64,000 bases of DNA from Kaistia sp. 32K (lineage in GTDB: Bacteria; Pseudomonadota; Alphaproteobacteria; Rhizobiales; Kaistiaceae), in contig NZ_AP024269.1 of the NCBI RefSeq assembly GCF_016629525.1, forward strand, positions 2,852,001-2,916,000, in the 5' to 3' direction. The notes beneath the pieces were generated by a model. It was not told where the DNA came from and ran no database searches. It saw nothing but the letters and a program-made list of their open reading frames with translations. Shown piece after piece: positions 8,164 to 20,401 of the stretch. The position numbers were made by a program, and so were the translations under genes. How positions within the stretch are numbered: position 1 is the first letter of the stretch; each line of letters starts with the position of its first letter.

Positions 8164-8217
8164 GATTACTGCGATCTCGGGCTATTTGGCTTTCAGAGTC
8201 TTGATCGCTGCATCGGT
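8164..8217 (-). pseudogene. Possible N-terminal vestige of a P4-type tyrosine integrase
   Basis: Reading leftwards from an ATG at 8217, the frame gives MLTDAAIKTLKAK and then a stop codon. The opening of P4-like integrases is typically an LTDAAIKxLKP-like stretch, so the resemblance is good but only 13 residues long. The position beside the guaA 3' end fits an integrase remnant. Chance similarity cannot be excluded. Confidence 0.3.
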
Positions 8218-8236
8218 CAACATCTTGGGCCACCTC

Positions 8237-8251
8237 TCAAAAGTACCGTCA
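8237..8251 (+). repeat. Short direct repeat, copy 1
   Basis: TCAAAAGTACCGTCA. The second copy at 8306-8322 has the same ends with two extra A residues (shared core AAAAGTACCGTCA). The spacing is 71 bases between cores. Possible remnant of an attachment site or small mobile element. Confidence 0.5.
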
Positions 8252-8305
8252 TGCAGTACTGGGAGGCTCAGACCGAAGACTGCCGCGTATATTCAACGAG
8301 CCAGA

Positions 8306-8322
8306 TCAAAAAAGTACCGTCA
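8306..8322 (+). repeat. Short direct repeat, copy 2
   Basis: TCAAAAAAGTACCGTCA, sharing the 13-base core AAAAGTACCGTCA with the copy at 8237-8251. No inverted partner or gene lies between the copies. Confidence 0.5.
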
Positions 8323-8506
8323 GGAGATTCATCCCTGGCGGCACTTCACATTTTCCTGACCATCAATATGGGCAAAGTCCATCAGACAGGCCGTCGAGCG
8401 CGATCTATACGCACCGATGGCTGCTGCTATCGGTGGGAGTAGTTTCTCTTTTCAGCGCTTTATGACGTGCACGGCGTATTTATGGATACCGCCGGACAGT
8501 CACAAA

Positions 8507-10069
8507 TCATTCCCACTCGATCGTGCCAGGGGGCTTTGAGGTTACGTCGTAGACGACGCGGTTGACGCCCTTGACCTCGTTGATGATGCGGGTCGCGGCC
8601 TGGCCGAGGAAGGCCATGTCGTAGGGGTAGAAATCCGCCGTCATGCCGTCGACCGAGGTGACGGCGCGCAGCGCCAGCACGGAATCATAGGTGCGGCCGT
8701 CGCCCATCACGCCGACCGTCTGCACCGGCAGCAGCACGGCGAACGCCTGCCAGATCGTGTCGTAGAGGCCGGCCTTGCGGATCTCGTCGAGATAGATCGC
8801 ATCGGCCTTGCGCAGGATGTCGAGCTTCTCCCGCGTCACGCCGCCCGGCAGGCGGATGGCGAGGCCAGGGCCCGGGAAGGGGTGGCGGCCGACGAAGCTG
8901 TCCGGCAGGCCGAGCTCGCGGCCAAGCGCGCGCACCTCGTCCTTGAACAGCTCGCGCAGCGGCTCGACCAGCTTCATGTTCATCCGCGCCGGCAGGCCGC
9001 CGACATTGTGGTGCGACTTGATCGTCACCGAGGGGCCGCCCGAGAACGAGACGCTCTCGATCACGTCGGGATAGAGCGTGCCCTGGGCGAGGAATTCCGG
9101 CGCGCCCTTGCCGTCGCTCGCGATCTTCTTCGCCTCGGCGTCGAACACGTCGATGAACAGCTTGCCGATGATCTTGCGCTTGGTCTCCGGGTCGGAGACG
9201 CCCTCGAGCTCGCCGATGAAGAGATCGGACGCGTCGACATGCACCAGCGGGATGTTGAAATGCTCGCGGAACAGCGTGACGACCTGGTCGCCCTCGTTCA
9301 GGCGCATCAGGCCGTGATCGACGAAGACGCAGGTGAGCTGGTCGCCGATCGCCTCGTGGATCAGCACCGCCGCGACGGCCGAGTCGACGCCGCCGGAGAG
9401 CGCGCAGAGCACCCTGCCCTTGCCGACCTGGGCGCGGATCTTCTCGATCATGTCCTGCCGGTAGCCGGACATGGTCCAGTCGGACTTCAGGCCGACGATG
9501 CCGTGCACGAAATTGGCGAGCAGCTTGCTGCCGTCCGGCGTGTGGACGACCTCGGGATGGAACTGGACGCCGTAGAAACGGCGCGCCTCGTCGGCGATCG
9601 CCGCAAAGGGCGCACCATCGGAAACGGCGATGACCTCGAAGCCCTCGGGGATCGCCATGACCTTGTCGCCGTGGCTCATCCAGACCTGATGGCGGCTGCC
9701 CTTCTCCCAGACGCCCTCGAACAGCGGCGATGCCTGCTTGACCTCGACGAAGGCGCGGCCGAACTCGCGATGCTCGCTGGTCTCGACGCGGCCGCCGAGC
9801 TGGGCGGTCATGGTCTGCTCGCCATAGCAGATACCGAGAACCGGGACGCCGGCCGCGAACACGGCTTCCGGCGCGCGGGGCGAGCCGATGTCTCCGGTGC
9901 TGGCCGGGCTGCCGGAGAGGATGACGCCCTTCGGCTTCAGCCTGGCGAAGGCCTCTTCGGCCTTCTGGAAGGGATGGATCTCGCAATAGACGCCGGTCTC
10001 GCGCAGACGGCGCGCAATCAGCTGCGTTACCTGCGATCCAAAATCGATGATGAGAATGCTGTCGGTCAT
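8507..10069 (-). CDS. guaA: GMP synthase (glutamine-hydrolysing)
   Basis: The 520-residue enzyme makes GMP from XMP, ATP and glutamine. The class I glutaminase domain shows the nucleophile in VLGICYGEQ (Cys about 81) and the His-Glu pair in VQFHPEV (about 171 and 173). The ATP-pyrophosphatase P-loop is [10 protein letters not shown] (about 223-232). The C-terminus is the conserved PGTIEWE, complete at 8510. The ATG at 10069 gives the standard start [17 protein letters not shown]; a longer upstream reading is not supported. The 3' end of this gene is a recognised integration site for genomic islands, and the gene order changes abruptly to an accessory cluster beyond it. Confidence 0.97.
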   Translation of the reverse strand: MTDSILIIDFGSQVTQLIARRLRETGVYCEIHPFQKAEEAFARLKPKGVILSGSPASTGDIGSPRAPEAVFAAGVPVLGICYGEQTMTAQLGGRVETSEHREFGRAFVEVKQASPLFEGVWEKGSRHQVWMSHGDKVMAIPEGFEVIAVSDGAPFAAIADEARRFYGVQFHPEVVHTPDGSKLLANFVHGIVGLKSDWTMSGYRQDMIEKIRAQVGKGRVLCALSGGVDSAVAAVLIHEAIGDQLTCVFVDHGLMRLNEGDQVVTLFREHFNIPLVHVDASDLFIGELEGVSDPETKRKIIGKLFIDVFDAEAKKIASDGKGAPEFLAQGTLYPDVIESVSFSGGPSVTIKSHHNVGGLPARMNMKLVEPLRELFKDEVRALGRELGLPDSFVGRHPFPGPGLAIRLPGGVTREKLDILRKADAIYLDEIRKAGLYDTIWQAFAVLLPVQTVGVMGDGRTYDSVLALRAVTSVDGMTADFYPYDMAFLGQAATRIINEVKGVNRVVYDVTSKPPGTIEWE

Positions 10070-10173
10070 GGAGGCGGTCCGGGCGTCTGAGGGGATTGGC
10101 CCCTCGGTTAAGCGATCGCGCCGCAAACTGCAATCGCCGAGCTGCCGATCACGGCGTGCATAGGTCAAGAAAA

Positions 10174-10201
10174 CGGCCCGCTCCTGTTGGGGAGCGGGCC
10201 G
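10174..10201 (-). terminator. Rho-independent terminator of the Ala/Pro-rich protein gene
   Basis: An 11-bp stem CGGCCCGCTCC/GGAGCGGGCCG with a six-base loop. Read on the minus strand it is followed by TTTTC. It lies just downstream of the gene ending at 10211. Confidence 0.8.
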
Positions 10202-10210
10202 CTGGGTCGA

Positions 10211-10678
10211 TCAGGGCGCTGCGGTCGCGGGCGTATCCGTCGCCGGAGCCTCCGCGGCGGGCGCGGCCGGGGCCGGCTCGGCCGCCGGAGCCGGCGTTTC
10301 CGCCGCCGGCGCCGGGGCGGCCGGCGTCTCGGTCACGGGCGCGGGCTCGACAGCGGGCGCCGGCGTCGCGGGCGCCTCGGCGGCCGGAGCGGCAGCCGGG
10401 GCCGGCTCGACAGCCGGAGCCGGCTCGGCGGCCGGCGGCTCGACGACGACCGGAGCCGGGGCCCAGAACGCGAACTCGGCGCAACCCTCAGGCGCCTTGG
10501 CGTCGGCGAAGCGCTCCTTGAGCTTCTTGCACGCGAACTCGCGCGCCGACGTCGGCAAGTACTTGTTGATCTCGACGCCGAGCGGATCGTTCGGATTGCC
10601 GGCGGCGAACACGAAGTAAGCCCAGTATCCGGCGAACAGCACGATCATAATGGCGATGAGCCTGAGCAGCCTGCGCAT
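10211..10678 (-). CDS. Membrane-anchored Ala/Pro-rich protein, unknown function
   Basis: The 155-residue product has one N-terminal membrane span (RLIAIMIVLFAGYWAYFVFA), then a short conserved-looking segment with two cysteines (REFACKKLKERF and APEGCAEFAFW). About 80 residues of degenerate PAPAVEPAPA-type repeats fill the rest. The tail is expected to be extended and disordered in the periplasm. It lies between rsmB and guaA on the same strand and has its own terminator. No function is recognised. The first 70 residues look like a real protein, and the tail may be variable between strains. Confidence 0.75.
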   Translation of the reverse strand: MRRLLRLIAIMIVLFAGYWAYFVFAAGNPNDPLGVEINKYLPTSAREFACKKLKERFADAKAPEGCAEFAFWAPAPVVVEPPAAEPAPAVEPAPAAAPAAEAPATPAPAVEPAPVTETPAAPAPAAETPAPAAEPAPAAPAAEAPATDTPATAAP

Positions 10679-10753
10679 GTAGTTAGACCTCCTGGAGCAC
10701 CGGCCCGGGCGACGAGAACCGCCTTCCGGAAACCGGCGTTCAAACCAAAACGA

Positions 10754-10794
10754 TGGAGCGGTTTCTTCACAAACCAGGCGCGTACACCGCTCCA
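10754..10794. other. Inverted repeat between rsmB and the Ala/Pro-rich gene
   Basis: TGGAGCGGT at 10754-10762 and ACCGCTCCA at 10786-10794 form a perfect 9-bp dyad with a 23-base loop. There is no uridine run on either strand, so it is not a clear terminator. Confidence 0.3.
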
Positions 10795-10894
10795 GTCCGG
10801 GAAACCCCGGGCGGCCCTTCTATCGGCGCAGCCGCGCCGTGTCGAGGCGAGCTGCCCGCAACCCGGCATGGGCACACAGATAGATGGCCCCGAT

Positions 10895-12208
10895 TCAGGC
10901 CGTGCGCGTCAGAACCGAGACAAAGAAACCGTCCGTGCCGCTGGTGCGCGGCGTCATCAGTAGACCGTTCTGGAGAAGGCGGACTGCCGGGCCGAGGATG
11001 TTCATCGATTCTTGCTCATAGGCCTCGACGACAGCCTGCGGCGGCACAACAGCGAAGCCGGGATGCGCGGCGAGGAAGGCCGCGACCTGGTCGCTGTTCT
11101 CTTCCTCGAGCACCGAGCAGGTGATGTAGGCGAGCCGGCCGCCCGGCTTCACGTAGCGGGCGGCGGTTTCAAGCACCAGCGCCTGGTCCTTGTTGCGCTC
11201 GGCGAGACTGCCCGGCCGAATGCGCCACTTGGCGTCGGGATTGCGGCGCCAGGTGCCCGTACCGGTGCAGGGCGCATCGACAAGGACCAGATCCATCCGG
11301 TGTTCGAGATCGTCGAGCACGTCGCTGTTCGGGCGCGGCGTGCGGACCTGGACGTTGCGGACGCCGGCGCGCGCCAGCCGGTCATGGATCGGCGCCAGAC
11401 GACGACGATCGCTGTCATGCGCGAAGATCTGGCCGTGATTCTGCATCGCGGCCGCGAGCGCCAGCGTCTTGCCGCCGCCGCCGGCGCAGAGATCGAGCAC
11501 CTGCTGGCCCGGACGCGCGCCGGCGAATTCCGCCGCGAGCTGGCTGCCGAGATCCTGGATCTCGATCTGCCCCTTCAGGAAGGGTTCGGTCGAGGCGATA
11601 TGCGGCTCGCCCCGCTCCGGCTCCAGCGGCAGGCGCAGGCAGAGCGTCGAGAGCGCCGGCCGCTCCGGCGCCCGGCCGATCGCCGCCGCAAGTTCGGAGG
11701 CGGCATGGTCGGGCTCGGCCCTGAGCGTATTGACGCGGAGATCGAGCGGCGCTGGCTCGGCGAGCGCCTGCATCTCGGCGACGACATCCTCGCCGAAGAC
11801 GCGCGCCAGATTGGGCGCGATCCATTCCGGATAGTCCCCGCGCACGAAATCGGGCGCCTCGGCGAGGCGATCGACGCTGAGCGCGGCGCGTTCGTCTTCG
11901 GTCAGCGGCGCCGGCGCGAAACGATCACCGGAAAACAGCTTCTCGATCGCGGCGATGTCGAGCCCGCGATGGAAGTGGAACAGTCCGAGCATGACGGAGC
12001 GGCCGTCGTCGCCGCCGGCAACAGCCGCCGACGAGTTCTTGTGGCGGAGCGCGTCGAAGACGAGATCGCCGATCGCGCGCCGGTCCTTCGAGCCGGCAAA
12101 GCGGTGCGCGAGGCCCCACTCCTTCAGCGCGTCGGGCGCCGGGCGGCGGCGGGTGGCGATATCATCGAGGACTTCGATGGCGGCGGAGATGCGTGCGGCT
12201 GGGATCAT
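10895..12208 (-). CDS. RsmB/NOP family 16S rRNA m5C methyltransferase
   Basis: This 437-residue RNA cytosine-C5 methyltransferase belongs to the RsmB/Sun group. It carries the SAM motif VLDLCAGGGGKTLAL, motif IV LVDAPCTGTGTWRRNPD and motif VI YITCSVLEEEN, whose two cysteines release and attack the base. An N-terminal NusB-like helical region is present (VLDDIATRRRP, AIGDLVFDALRH). The substrate is probably 16S rRNA near position 967, as in E. coli RsmB, but the alphaproteobacterial target is not proven. It lies between guaB/MAPEG and guaA on the same strand. Confidence 0.92.
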   Translation of the reverse strand: MIPAARISAAIEVLDDIATRRRPAPDALKEWGLAHRFAGSKDRRAIGDLVFDALRHKNSSAAVAGGDDGRSVMLGLFHFHRGLDIAAIEKLFSGDRFAPAPLTEDERAALSVDRLAEAPDFVRGDYPEWIAPNLARVFGEDVVAEMQALAEPAPLDLRVNTLRAEPDHAASELAAAIGRAPERPALSTLCLRLPLEPERGEPHIASTEPFLKGQIEIQDLGSQLAAEFAGARPGQQVLDLCAGGGGKTLALAAAMQNHGQIFAHDSDRRRLAPIHDRLARAGVRNVQVRTPRPNSDVLDDLEHRMDLVLVDAPCTGTGTWRRNPDAKWRIRPGSLAERNKDQALVLETAARYVKPGGRLAYITCSVLEEENSDQVAAFLAAHPGFAVVPPQAVVEAYEQESMNILGPAVRLLQNGLLMTPRTSGTDGFFVSVLTRTA

Positions 12209-12220
12209 GGTCCGGCGCTT

Positions 12221-12628
12221 CTAGAGGATACGGACGGCGAGGTCGAGCCAGAGGAAGCCCACGAGCAGGAATCCGACGAGAAAGCTGAGGTGCCGCAGGG
12301 CCAGCGGGCCGTTGAGCGAGGCGATCGTATGGACCACGCGGCTCGCCACGAAGAGCCAGGCGACCACGAGTTCCAGAATGGACGCGCCGTTGACGCCGAA
12401 CAGGAAGCCGATGACGACGAAGAAGAGGAGCGGCAGCTCGAACTGGTTGGCGAGATGACGGCGCGCCGTCGCCGAGGCCTGCGGCTCGGCCACGCCGGGC
12501 GGGAAGTCGGTGCTCGGCACGGCTCCGCTCGCAACCGCGCCGCGGCGGGTGATGCCGAGCCAGAGATAGCAAAGCGCGATCAGCGCGAACTGCGCGATCG
12601 CCGGCCAGAGAATAGCGGTTTTCAGCAT
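12221..12628 (-). CDS. MAPEG family membrane protein
   Basis: The 135-residue product has four predicted hydrophobic spans and the MAPEG-type core RRHLANQFELPLLFFVVIGFL, in which the asparagine and glutamate of the NxFE motif are conserved; VASRVVHTI follows. MAPEG proteins are trimeric membrane enzymes related to microsomal glutathione transferases; bacterial members are largely uncharacterised. The ATG at 12628 gives a normal length; the upstream extension to 12727 would read through the guaB terminator and is rejected. The gene ends 12 bases before rsmB and is probably cotranscribed with it. Confidence 0.85.
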   Translation of the reverse strand: MLKTAILWPAIAQFALIALCYLWLGITRRGAVASGAVPSTDFPPGVAEPQASATARRHLANQFELPLLFFVVIGFLFGVNGASILELVVAWLFVASRVVHTIASLNGPLALRHLSFLVGFLLVGFLWLDLAVRIL

Positions 12629-12695
12629 GAAGCCCCCGATCGGTTGCACCGGTGCAGACCAGCATCCGGGCACGCCCGGCTGGGTAAAAACAGGA

Positions 12696-12724
12696 AAAGG
12701 GGCAGGAGGTTCCCCTGCCCCTTT
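12696..12724 (-). terminator. Rho-independent terminator of guaB
   Basis: AAAGGGGCAGG/CCTGCCCCTTT, an 11-bp stem with a seven-base loop. On the minus strand it ends in TTTTCC just after guaB. Confidence 0.8.
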
Positions 12725-12750
12725 CATCCTGCCAGCGTATTGGCCGCGCG

Positions 12751-15993
<3,243 letters not shown>

Positions 15994-16015
15994 GGGTCAG
16001 CTCCGGCCCGGCGGC

Positions 16016-16765
16016 CTACGGCCGCCAGCCCTCGTCCGGACCGTCATCGGTCTCGCGCGCGTCTGCGACCTGCTTGCGGCCCTTGAAGCCCTTGGCGAGC
16101 AGGAACAGCTCCACCGAGCCCGCCCGGCTCGCCGGCGGCTTGATGTGGTAGACGTTGGCGAAATGCTGCTTGAGCTGGGTCAGCACGGTGCCCTCGGCGC
16201 CGCCGCGGAACACCTTGGTCAGGAAGTGCCCGCCGGGCTTCAGCACGTCGAGCGCGAATTCGACCGCGACCTCGCAGAGATGGATCGTCCTGAGATGGTC
16301 GGTCTTCTGGTGACCGGTCGTCGGCGCCGCCATGTCGGACATGACGACATCGGCGCGGCCGCCCAGCGCCTCTTCGAGCAGCGCCGGCGCATCCTCGTCG
16401 AGGAAGTCCTTCTGGAACAGGATGACGCCCGGAAGCTCGTCCATCTCCAGATAGTCGATGGCGACAACCAGCTTGTTCTCGTCGGTCGACCCAACGCGCT
16501 CGACCGCGACCTGCGACCAGCCGCCCGGCGCGGCGCCGAGATCGACCACCTTCATGCCCGGCGCCAGAATCTTGTGCTTGTCGTCGATCTCGATTAGCTT
16601 GTAGGCGGCGCGCGAGCGATAGCCCTCGCGCTTCGAACGCGCGACATAGGGATCGTTCAGCTGGCGCTGGAGCCAGCGCTGCGACGAGGCCGTGCGGCCG
16701 CGCGACGTCTTGACCCGAACGGTGAGCTCGCGCCCACCCGGTCCCCTGCCCTTGGTCGTGCTCAT
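16016..16765 (-). CDS. rlmE: 23S rRNA (uridine-2'-O)-methyltransferase RlmE (FtsJ/RrmJ)
   Basis: The 249-residue product has SAM motif [14 protein letters not shown] and the K-D-K-E catalytic tetrad visible as [20 protein letters not shown] and SVELFLL. RlmE methylates the 2'-hydroxyl of U2552 in the A loop of 23S rRNA at a late step of 50S assembly. A basic N-terminal extension (residues 1-30) is common in alphaproteobacteria. The ATG overlaps the stop of the ppx gene by four bases, so the two are translationally coupled. Confidence 0.95.
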   Translation of the reverse strand: MSTTKGRGPGGRELTVRVKTSRGRTASSQRWLQRQLNDPYVARSKREGYRSRAAYKLIEIDDKHKILAPGMKVVDLGAAPGGWSQVAVERVGSTDENKLVVAIDYLEMDELPGVILFQKDFLDEDAPALLEEALGGRADVVMSDMAAPTTGHQKTDHLRTIHLCEVAVEFALDVLKPGGHFLTKVFRGGAEGTVLTQLKQHFANVYHIKPPASRAGSVELFLLAKGFKGRKQVADARETDDGPDEGWRP

Positions 16766-18189
16766 GACGTACGCCCCCCCTGTCGATGGGGCGAGCGCCG
16801 CCAGACGCCGTCCTCAGCCATCATTTCCACCAGAATTCCTTCACGCAGGCCGCGATCCGCCACCCGCAGCCGCTGGCAGGGCCAGCGCCGGCGAATGGCT
16901 TCGAGAATGGCGCAGCCCGCCAGCACCAGATCCGCCCGTTCCCGACCGATGCAGGGATTAGCGATCCGCGCGGCATAGTCCATGCCCGTCAGCGTGTTCA
17001 TCATCAGATTGACCTCATCGGCCGTCATCCACGTGCCGTCAACCCGGCGCCGATCATAACGATCGAGGCCGAGATGCACACCGGCCAGCGTCGTCACGGT
17101 TCCGGAGGTGCCCAGCATATGGAGATTGCCGGCGGCGACGGCCTGGTCGAGCGCCACCGCCTCCGGGAAGTCGCGGAGCATCTCGGCGACCTCGGCCACC
17201 ATCGCCTCGAAGACCTCGGCCGTCACCGTCTCGCCGCCATGCCGCTCGCTCAGCGTCACGACGCCGACCGGCAGCGACGCCCAGGTCCGGATCCGATCCG
17301 ACATGCGCCGGCGACGTCCCTCGGCCGGGCGCGTCAAGTCGATCCAGACCAGCTCCGACGAGCCGCCGCCGATATCGAACAAAAGCGCGCCGTTGGAATT
17401 CGGATCGATCAGCGAGGCGCAGCCGGACACGGCGAGCCGCGCCTCGGTCTCGCGCGACACGATCTCGAGCGCCAGCCCCGTCTCGCTGCGGACCCGCTCC
17501 AGGAAGATCGCGCCGTTCTCGGCCGAGCGGCATGCTTCCGTGGCGATCAGCCGGGCGCGCAGGACGCCGCGATCGGCGAGCTTGGAGCGGCAAACGCGCA
17601 ACGCGTCGACAGCCCTGTCCATCGCCGCCTCGCCGAGCCGGCCGCTGCGGCCGACGCCTTCGCCGAGCCGCACGATGCGCGAGAACGCATCGACGACGCG
17701 AAAACCCCGCTCGCGCGGCTGCGCGATCAGCAGGCGGCAATTGTTGGTGCCGAGATCGAGCGCGGCGTAGAGCGTCTCGACCGGAGCAGCGGCTTCGGCG
17801 CGAGGACGCTCCTCGACACGGGACGGCGTGCGTTGCGCGGGCGACGGCGCCCCGACGGCGCCATTGCGCGAAGGCGCGGGGCGCGCCGGCGCACCGAGGC
17901 CAGCCTTGGCCGACGGCGCATAGCCGCGCGCGTTCATTGATCGATCGGCTGGACCGGATCGGCCCCGCTCGTTCGCCTTCGCTTCGATCGGCTTTTCGCC
18001 CGAGGCATAGACGGGCCGGCGCTTCTTGCGCCGCCTGCCCTTCTTCTTGCCAGGCAGTGCCTGCCCAGCGCCACGGGGGCCCTGGTCAGAACCGCCGGCG
18101 GTCCCGACATGATTCTGCGGCACGGCCGCGGAATCACTGGCGGGCGCCCTGGACTCCGCGATACGCGGATCCTCGCCCGAGATTGTCAC
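16762..18189 (-). CDS. Ppx/GppA family exopolyphosphatase with long disordered N-terminus
   Basis: The Ppx/GppA core begins about residue 140 with the actin-like phosphate loop [17 protein letters not shown]. It continues with [32 protein letters not shown] and [15 protein letters not shown]. Such enzymes cleave polyphosphate or pppGpp. Unlike the usual 300-500 residue forms, this one carries about 135 residues of low-complexity sequence rich in Lys, Arg, Pro and Ala, with a [12 protein letters not shown] cluster. The GTG at 18189 is chosen because AAGGA stands six bases upstream; a TTG at 18222 is possible. The stop overlaps the rlmE start (ATGA). Pairing ppx with an rRNA methylase is conserved in many Rhizobiales as I recall. 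Confidence 0.9.
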   Translation of the reverse strand: MTISGEDPRIAESRAPASDSAAVPQNHVGTAGGSDQGPRGAGQALPGKKKGRRRKKRRPVYASGEKPIEAKANERGRSGPADRSMNARGYAPSAKAGLGAPARPAPSRNGAVGAPSPAQRTPSRVEERPRAEAAAPVETLYAALDLGTNNCRLLIAQPRERGFRVVDAFSRIVRLGEGVGRSGRLGEAAMDRAVDALRVCRSKLADRGVLRARLIATEACRSAENGAIFLERVRSETGLALEIVSRETEARLAVSGCASLIDPNSNGALLFDIGGGSSELVWIDLTRPAEGRRRRMSDRIRTWASLPVGVVTLSERHGGETVTAEVFEAMVAEVAEMLRDFPEAVALDQAVAAGNLHMLGTSGTVTTLAGVHLGLDRYDRRRVDGTWMTADEVNLMMNTLTGMDYAARIANPCIGRERADLVLAGCAILEAIRRRWPCQRLRVADRGLREGILVEMMAEDGVWRRSPHRQGGRTS

Positions 18190-18320
18190 ATCAAATCCTT
18201 CGGCTGCGCGGACACAGGACAAATGGGTCCGGCGCGCAGCTCATCGCGTGCCTTGTTGAGGCCGAGTGTAGCAGCAAGCAGCGACGGCACAAGCGCGGCC
18301 CGCCAATAGCTTTCGCGTCA

Positions 18321-18385
18321 GGCAATTCAATGCGCATCAATTGCCACGGAAACGCCATTTTAACGACAAAATGAGGGGCAATTCA
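18321..18385. promoter_or_regulatory. GGCAATTCA repeats in the ppx / transglycosylase divergent promoter region
   Basis: GGCAATTCA occurs at 18321-18329 and 18377-18385, and the inverted AATTGCC lies at 18339-18345, giving one dyad (GGCAATT...AATTGCC) and one direct repeat. They are within the 300-base gap between divergent genes. A regulator site is possible but unproven. Confidence 0.3.
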
Positions 18386-18487
18386 GGATGTGGAGGCGAC
18401 GCAGATCGCCTCTGCTTACCGGCAGACTTGCCTCATCGGGCGCCGCGTGAGAGTTTTACCGACCGATTAACCAGGCTTGGAGCCTCC

Positions 18488-19621
18488 TTGATCAGCCCTC
18501 TGCACCCGATGCGGCCCCGATCCGGCCGCATCACAACCGCAATTGCCGGCCGGATGCGCAGCCTCCTCGTGCTGTTGTTCTGTGTCCTGGTCCCGGCGGC
18601 GGTCATGGCCGACGAAGGCCCGACGCAAGGCGAAATCGAAGCGCGCATCGCGCATTACGCCAAGATGTACGGCATTCCGTTCGCCCTGCTGCGCAAGGTG
18701 GTCAAGACGGAGAGCACCTTCAATCCGGCGGCGCGCAACGGCCCGTACTGGGGCCTGATGCAGATCCGGCACGATACGGCGCAGGGCCTCGGCTATCGCG
18801 GCCCGCCGACCGGGCTGCTCGACGCGGAAACCAATCTCATCTATGGCGGCGCCTATCTCGCCAACGCCTACATCGTCGCCGGCGGCAATGAGCGCCAGGC
18901 CCACGCCCTGTACAAGAGCGGCTACTATTTCGAGGCCAAGCGGAAGCGCATGCTGGCCAAGCTGATCAAGGTGCCGATGGGCGCCGAGCCGGTGATGGTC
19001 GCCGGCAGGACGATCGCCAAGCCGGCAGCGAACGAACCCGAGAACGCCAAGCTGGTCGTCGCCAGCCTGGATACAGCCGACGCAGCCCCCAAACCGATCG
19101 CCAAGCCCACATCGCCCATCGTCGCCGCCAAGCCCGCCCCGACGATCGTCGAGGCGAAGGCTGAGCCGGAAGTGGTCGCCAAGCCGGTCGTGGCCAAGGC
19201 GGAAATCGTCATGCCGCTGCTGCCACGCCGCCGCCCGGCGGCGCCGATCCAGGTCGCCGCGCTCACCGAACCCAAACCGGAAGCATCCAAGCCCGAAGCG
19301 CCGCGCGGCCTGCTCTTTGCGACGGCGCTGGTTCCCGCTTCGCAGACCGCCGGCGCGATCAACGCCGGAGAGATCATCGCCCGGCCCGAGCTGGCGCTCG
19401 CCGGCGCCTCCTCCGGCTTCGCCCGGGACGCCACCGCGGCGGCCTTCGCCCCGGCGCCTCGGCCGGCTCCGCCCCATTCCACGGCAGCGCTCCGAACCGC
19501 GCTCCGGCTTACGACGACGCAGGACAAGGCCGCGTCAGACACGTCAGCCCAGTCGCCCGCTCCGGCCGCGCCGCTGCCGCGTCACCGTCCGGTCGTCCCG
19601 GCCGCCCACAAGGCGAACTGA
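18488..19621 (+). CDS. Secreted lytic transglycosylase, SLT (GH23) domain
   Basis: A signal peptide (MRSLLVLLFCVLVPAAVMADEG) is followed by a compact SLT domain: IPFALLRKVVKTESTFNPAA with the catalytic glutamate, YWGLMQIRHDTAQGLGYRG, and NLIYGGAYLANAYIVAGGNE. The domain cleaves peptidoglycan glycan strands with formation of anhydro-muramyl ends. About 200 C-terminal residues are Ala/Pro/Lys-rich linker with AKP and RRRP patterns and no second domain. The start is uncertain: the TTG at 18488 has GGAG five bases upstream, while ATG codons at 18509 and 18554 lack a ribosome site. All options keep the signal peptide. Confidence 0.85.
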   Translation: MISPLHPMRPRSGRITTAIAGRMRSLLVLLFCVLVPAAVMADEGPTQGEIEARIAHYAKMYGIPFALLRKVVKTESTFNPAARNGPYWGLMQIRHDTAQGLGYRGPPTGLLDAETNLIYGGAYLANAYIVAGGNERQAHALYKSGYYFEAKRKRMLAKLIKVPMGAEPVMVAGRTIAKPAANEPENAKLVVASLDTADAAPKPIAKPTSPIVAAKPAPTIVEAKAEPEVVAKPVVAKAEIVMPLLPRRRPAAPIQVAALTEPKPEASKPEAPRGLLFATALVPASQTAGAINAGEIIARPELALAGASSGFARDATAAAFAPAPRPAPPHSTAALRTALRLTTTQDKAASDTSAQSPAPAAPLPRHRPVVPAAHKAN

Positions 19622-19714
19622 TCCCGCCCCGCATGACCTTGCCTTGACCCGCGGTCGCCCCTGCCGCTGCGGAAGCGCTGGCTTGACCACCTGCCGACCC
19701 CGTGCCTAGCTGAG

Positions 19715-19734
19715 CCTCCGCCTAATGGCGGAGG
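19715..19734 (+). other. Hairpin after the transglycosylase gene
   Basis: CCTCCGCC-TAAT-GGCGGAGG is a perfect 8-bp stem with a tetraloop, 94 bases after the transglycosylase stop and 142 before the VOC gene. No uridine tract follows, so it is a weak terminator candidate at best. Confidence 0.35.
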
Positions 19735-19875
19735 GAGGTCCAGTAGGGGAGATTTCAGCGGCGGAATGCGGGCTGTTCACCGCCCAGCACGAACTCGCCT
19801 GCCCTGCCCGGATCCTTGCGCAACGCCAACAAGCGAGCGCCGCCAACGAGCGTTCCGGAGGGAGGGGAAACCGAC

Positions 19876-20355
19876 ATGCGAACATTCACCGAAGGCGGCA
19901 CGATGCAGGTCGCCTACGTCGTCCGCGACCTCGAGGCAGCGATGAAGCGCCACTGGGAGGTCTTCGGCATCGGCCCCTGGGACGTCTACCAGTTCGAGCC
20001 CGGCAAGGTTCAAGACTACGTCTATCGCGGCAAGCCGGCGACGCACACCTGCCTGATCGCCATTGCCTGGAGCGGCGATACCCAGCTCGAACTGATGCAG
20101 CCGCTGACCGGCTACAGCATCTATGACGAACATCTCGAGAAGCACGGCGAGGGCCTGCACCACATCAAGCTGTTCTATGCGGACTGCAAGAAGGCGGTCG
20201 AGGAGTTCGTCCGCAAGGGCTATCCGGTGATCCAGAGCGGCCGGATCGACGACGACGAGCACTACTATCTCGATACCGAAAAGGACTTCGGCTACATCAT
20301 CGAGCTCGGCAATGCCGGCCGGATCCGGCCGGCTGAACGCGTCTACCCGACCTGA
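19876..20355 (+). CDS. VOC (glyoxalase/bleomycin-resistance) family protein
   Basis: The 159-residue product shows two beta-alpha-beta-beta-beta units of the vicinal-oxygen-chelate fold: MQVAYVVRDLEAAMKRHWEVFGIGPW, then TQLELMQPLTG, and GLHHIKLFYADCKKAVEEFV in the second half. The HHIK and ELMQ segments hold the usual metal-ligand positions, as in methylmalonyl-CoA epimerase-like proteins. The substrate is unknown. The ATG at 19876 is preceded by GGAGGGG about nine bases upstream, which is why the longer frame from 19816 is not used. Confidence 0.85.
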   Translation: MRTFTEGGTMQVAYVVRDLEAAMKRHWEVFGIGPWDVYQFEPGKVQDYVYRGKPATHTCLIAIAWSGDTQLELMQPLTGYSIYDEHLEKHGEGLHHIKLFYADCKKAVEEFVRKGYPVIQSGRIDDDEHYYLDTEKDFGYIIELGNAGRIRPAERVYPT

Positions 20356-20401
20356 TCACGGCCGATAGGGCGACGGCGCGAAAGCGCCCTCGCCTCATCC
20401 C

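Larger units (their letters stand above)
8140..8506. other. Intergenic boundary between catabolic cluster and guaA; no intact gene
   Basis: This stretch of 367 bases looks less GC-rich than its surroundings and contains no supported gene. It holds two copies of a short direct repeat and, on the minus strand, a fragment resembling the N-terminus of a P4-type integrase. It directly abuts the 3' end of guaA, a known island insertion site. A 63-codon frame here has no coding features. Confidence 0.6.

Noticed and set aside
8251..8442. 63-codon plus-strand frame in the guaA gap
   Set aside because: No ribosome site, no recognisable motif, and it crosses the direct repeat; treated as non-coding.
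8140..8506. Second attachment-site copy of the guaA terminus in the window
   Set aside because: By eye I found no second copy of the sequence around the guaA stop codon between 1 and 8506; the other junction, if any, must lie left of the window.
10754..10794. Terminator between rsmB and the Ala/Pro-rich gene
   Set aside because: The 9-bp dyad has a 23-base loop and no uridine tract on either strand, so it is listed only as an inverted repeat.
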